Shown piece after piece: positions 63,638 to 64,000 of a DNA stretch of 64,000 nt (positions are counted from its first letter, which is position 1; every line of letters begins with the position of its first letter). The DNA is taken from the NCBI RefSeq assembly GCF_040144835.1, contig NZ_CP151632.1, positions 3,224,001-3,288,000 of the forward strand. The letters run 5' to 3'. The stretch is from Microbacterium sp. LWS13-1.2 (GTDB lineage: Bacteria; Actinomycetota; Actinomycetes; Actinomycetales; Microbacteriaceae). The translations under genes were made by a program, and so were the position numbers. The notes under the pieces were generated by a model. The model was not told the origin of the DNA. It was given only the letters and a program-made list of their open reading frames with translations, and ran no database searches.

Positions 63638-64000
63638 TCACGACAAACGGGACTTCACGAATGCTCGCAATACGTCAGCCTTCGGAATGTCGACCCAAAG
63701 CTGAACGCTCTCGTCTGATGGCCCGGTCCCACCCACCAGATAGCCGTCGGACCCGAGGTTATCGAACAGCGGCGCGAGGATCTTCGCCCTTGCGGCAGAG
63801 ACGTAGCCGACTTTTCGCGCGTTGCTCAGGACCAGCACAGCGCAAGAATCGTGAGGGTTGTCAGGCTCGCGTACGAGAACGTACGTGGTGCCACCGACTG
63901 CGCGCCTTTCGTTCCAGCCGACGTAGTTCCCGATGCCTTTGATCCGCATCCGCGTCGAGTCCAGTAACCGTAGATCCATGGGCTCTGAGACGGTGAGCGT
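63638..64000 (-). CDS. HIRAN-like domain protein, probably running off the window
   Basis: At least 113 residues: IKGIGNYVGWNERRAVGG, VREPDNPHDSCAVLVLSN and KVGYVSAARAKILAPL match the HIRAN pattern (E-P-x-N-P-x-D ... G-Y-x-x-x-x-A-x-x-L), a domain that binds DNA 3' ends in helicases or stands alone in phages and islands. An ATG at 63979 exists, but the frame stays open to the window edge, so the true start may lie beyond base 64000. Confidence 0.6.
   Translation of the reverse strand, partial: TLTVSEPMDLRLLDSTRMRIKGIGNYVGWNERRAVGGTTYVLVREPDNPHDSCAVLVLSNARKVGYVSAARAKILAPLFDNLGSDGYLVGGTGPSDESVQLWVDIPKADVLRAFVKSRLS

Overview
The window is GC-rich DNA from an actinobacterium, most likely Microbacterium or a close relative in the Microbacteriaceae. 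The grounds are the codon bias, many GTG starts, frequent ATGA/GTGA stop-start overlaps, a small Microbacteriaceae-type DUF7882 protein, a 13E12/DUF222 HNH protein, and an element containing TCGTTGAGCGAG that I recall from Microbacterium genomes. No rRNA, tRNA, CRISPR array or prophage was recognised.

Layout: (1) 1-3.8 kb holds the tail of an alpha/beta hydrolase, a GyrI-like protein, a toroid/cyclase-like protein and a two-subunit Na+-dependent amino-acid transporter. (2) 3.9-12.1 kb is a leftward operon for a desferrioxamine-type hydroxamate siderophore. The order is desA-desB-desC-desD, then a penicillin-acylase-like Ntn hydrolase and a second IucB/DesC-like acyltransferase, behind a near-perfect DtxR/IdeR iron box. 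(3) 12.1-13.3 kb carries panD and a DHFR-like reductase. (4) 13.5-15.8 kb is a broken Wadjet (jetC/jetD) remnant. (5) 15.8-23.3 kb is a carbohydrate locus: oxidoreductase remnant, cupin, second oxidoreductase, LplB/LplC/LplA-type ABC transporter, DUF624 protein and a wrecked GH42 galactosidase. (6) 23.5-29 kb has a YCII/sigma-factor pair, an alanine:cation symporter, NhaA, and a CDF exporter with an ArsR regulator. (7) 29.3-39.4 kb has broken sulfatase and GH38 genes, a four-gene leftward cluster, an LLM oxidoreductase, two GAF-ANTAR proteins, and two proteins built on the same two-cysteine repeat. (8) 39.5-48.8 kb mixes intact genes with many broken ones. (9) 48.9-58.2 kb is intact: lactonase, D,D-carboxypeptidase, sugar ABC transporter, CorA, cyclase-like protein and HtrA-like protease. 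(10) 58.6-64 kb is an accessory stretch, visibly less GC-rich, with orphan proteins and a complete IS21-family element whose ends and 6-bp target duplication can be read exactly.

The most striking property is structural. About sixteen loci (jetD, jetC, an oxidoreductase, GH42, a sigma factor, sulfatase, GH38, AraC, PhyH, an ABC permease, a CorA, ThuA, an isomerase, EamA, PaiB and an alcohol dehydrogenase) have lost internal or terminal blocks. Several junctions show a few bases of shared sequence, and a few loci also carry 1-2 nt indels, nonsense codons or a 26-bp tandem duplication. Neighbouring operons are intact. Either this lineage is losing catabolic genes by short-homology deletion, or the sequence comes from chimeric amplification or assembly. 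The sequence alone cannot decide between these.

The siderophore operon is the most coherent functional system. DesA would decarboxylate lysine, DesB N-hydroxylate the diamine, DesC acylate it and DesD assemble the product; the Ntn hydrolase and second acyltransferase would remove or exchange terminal acyl groups.
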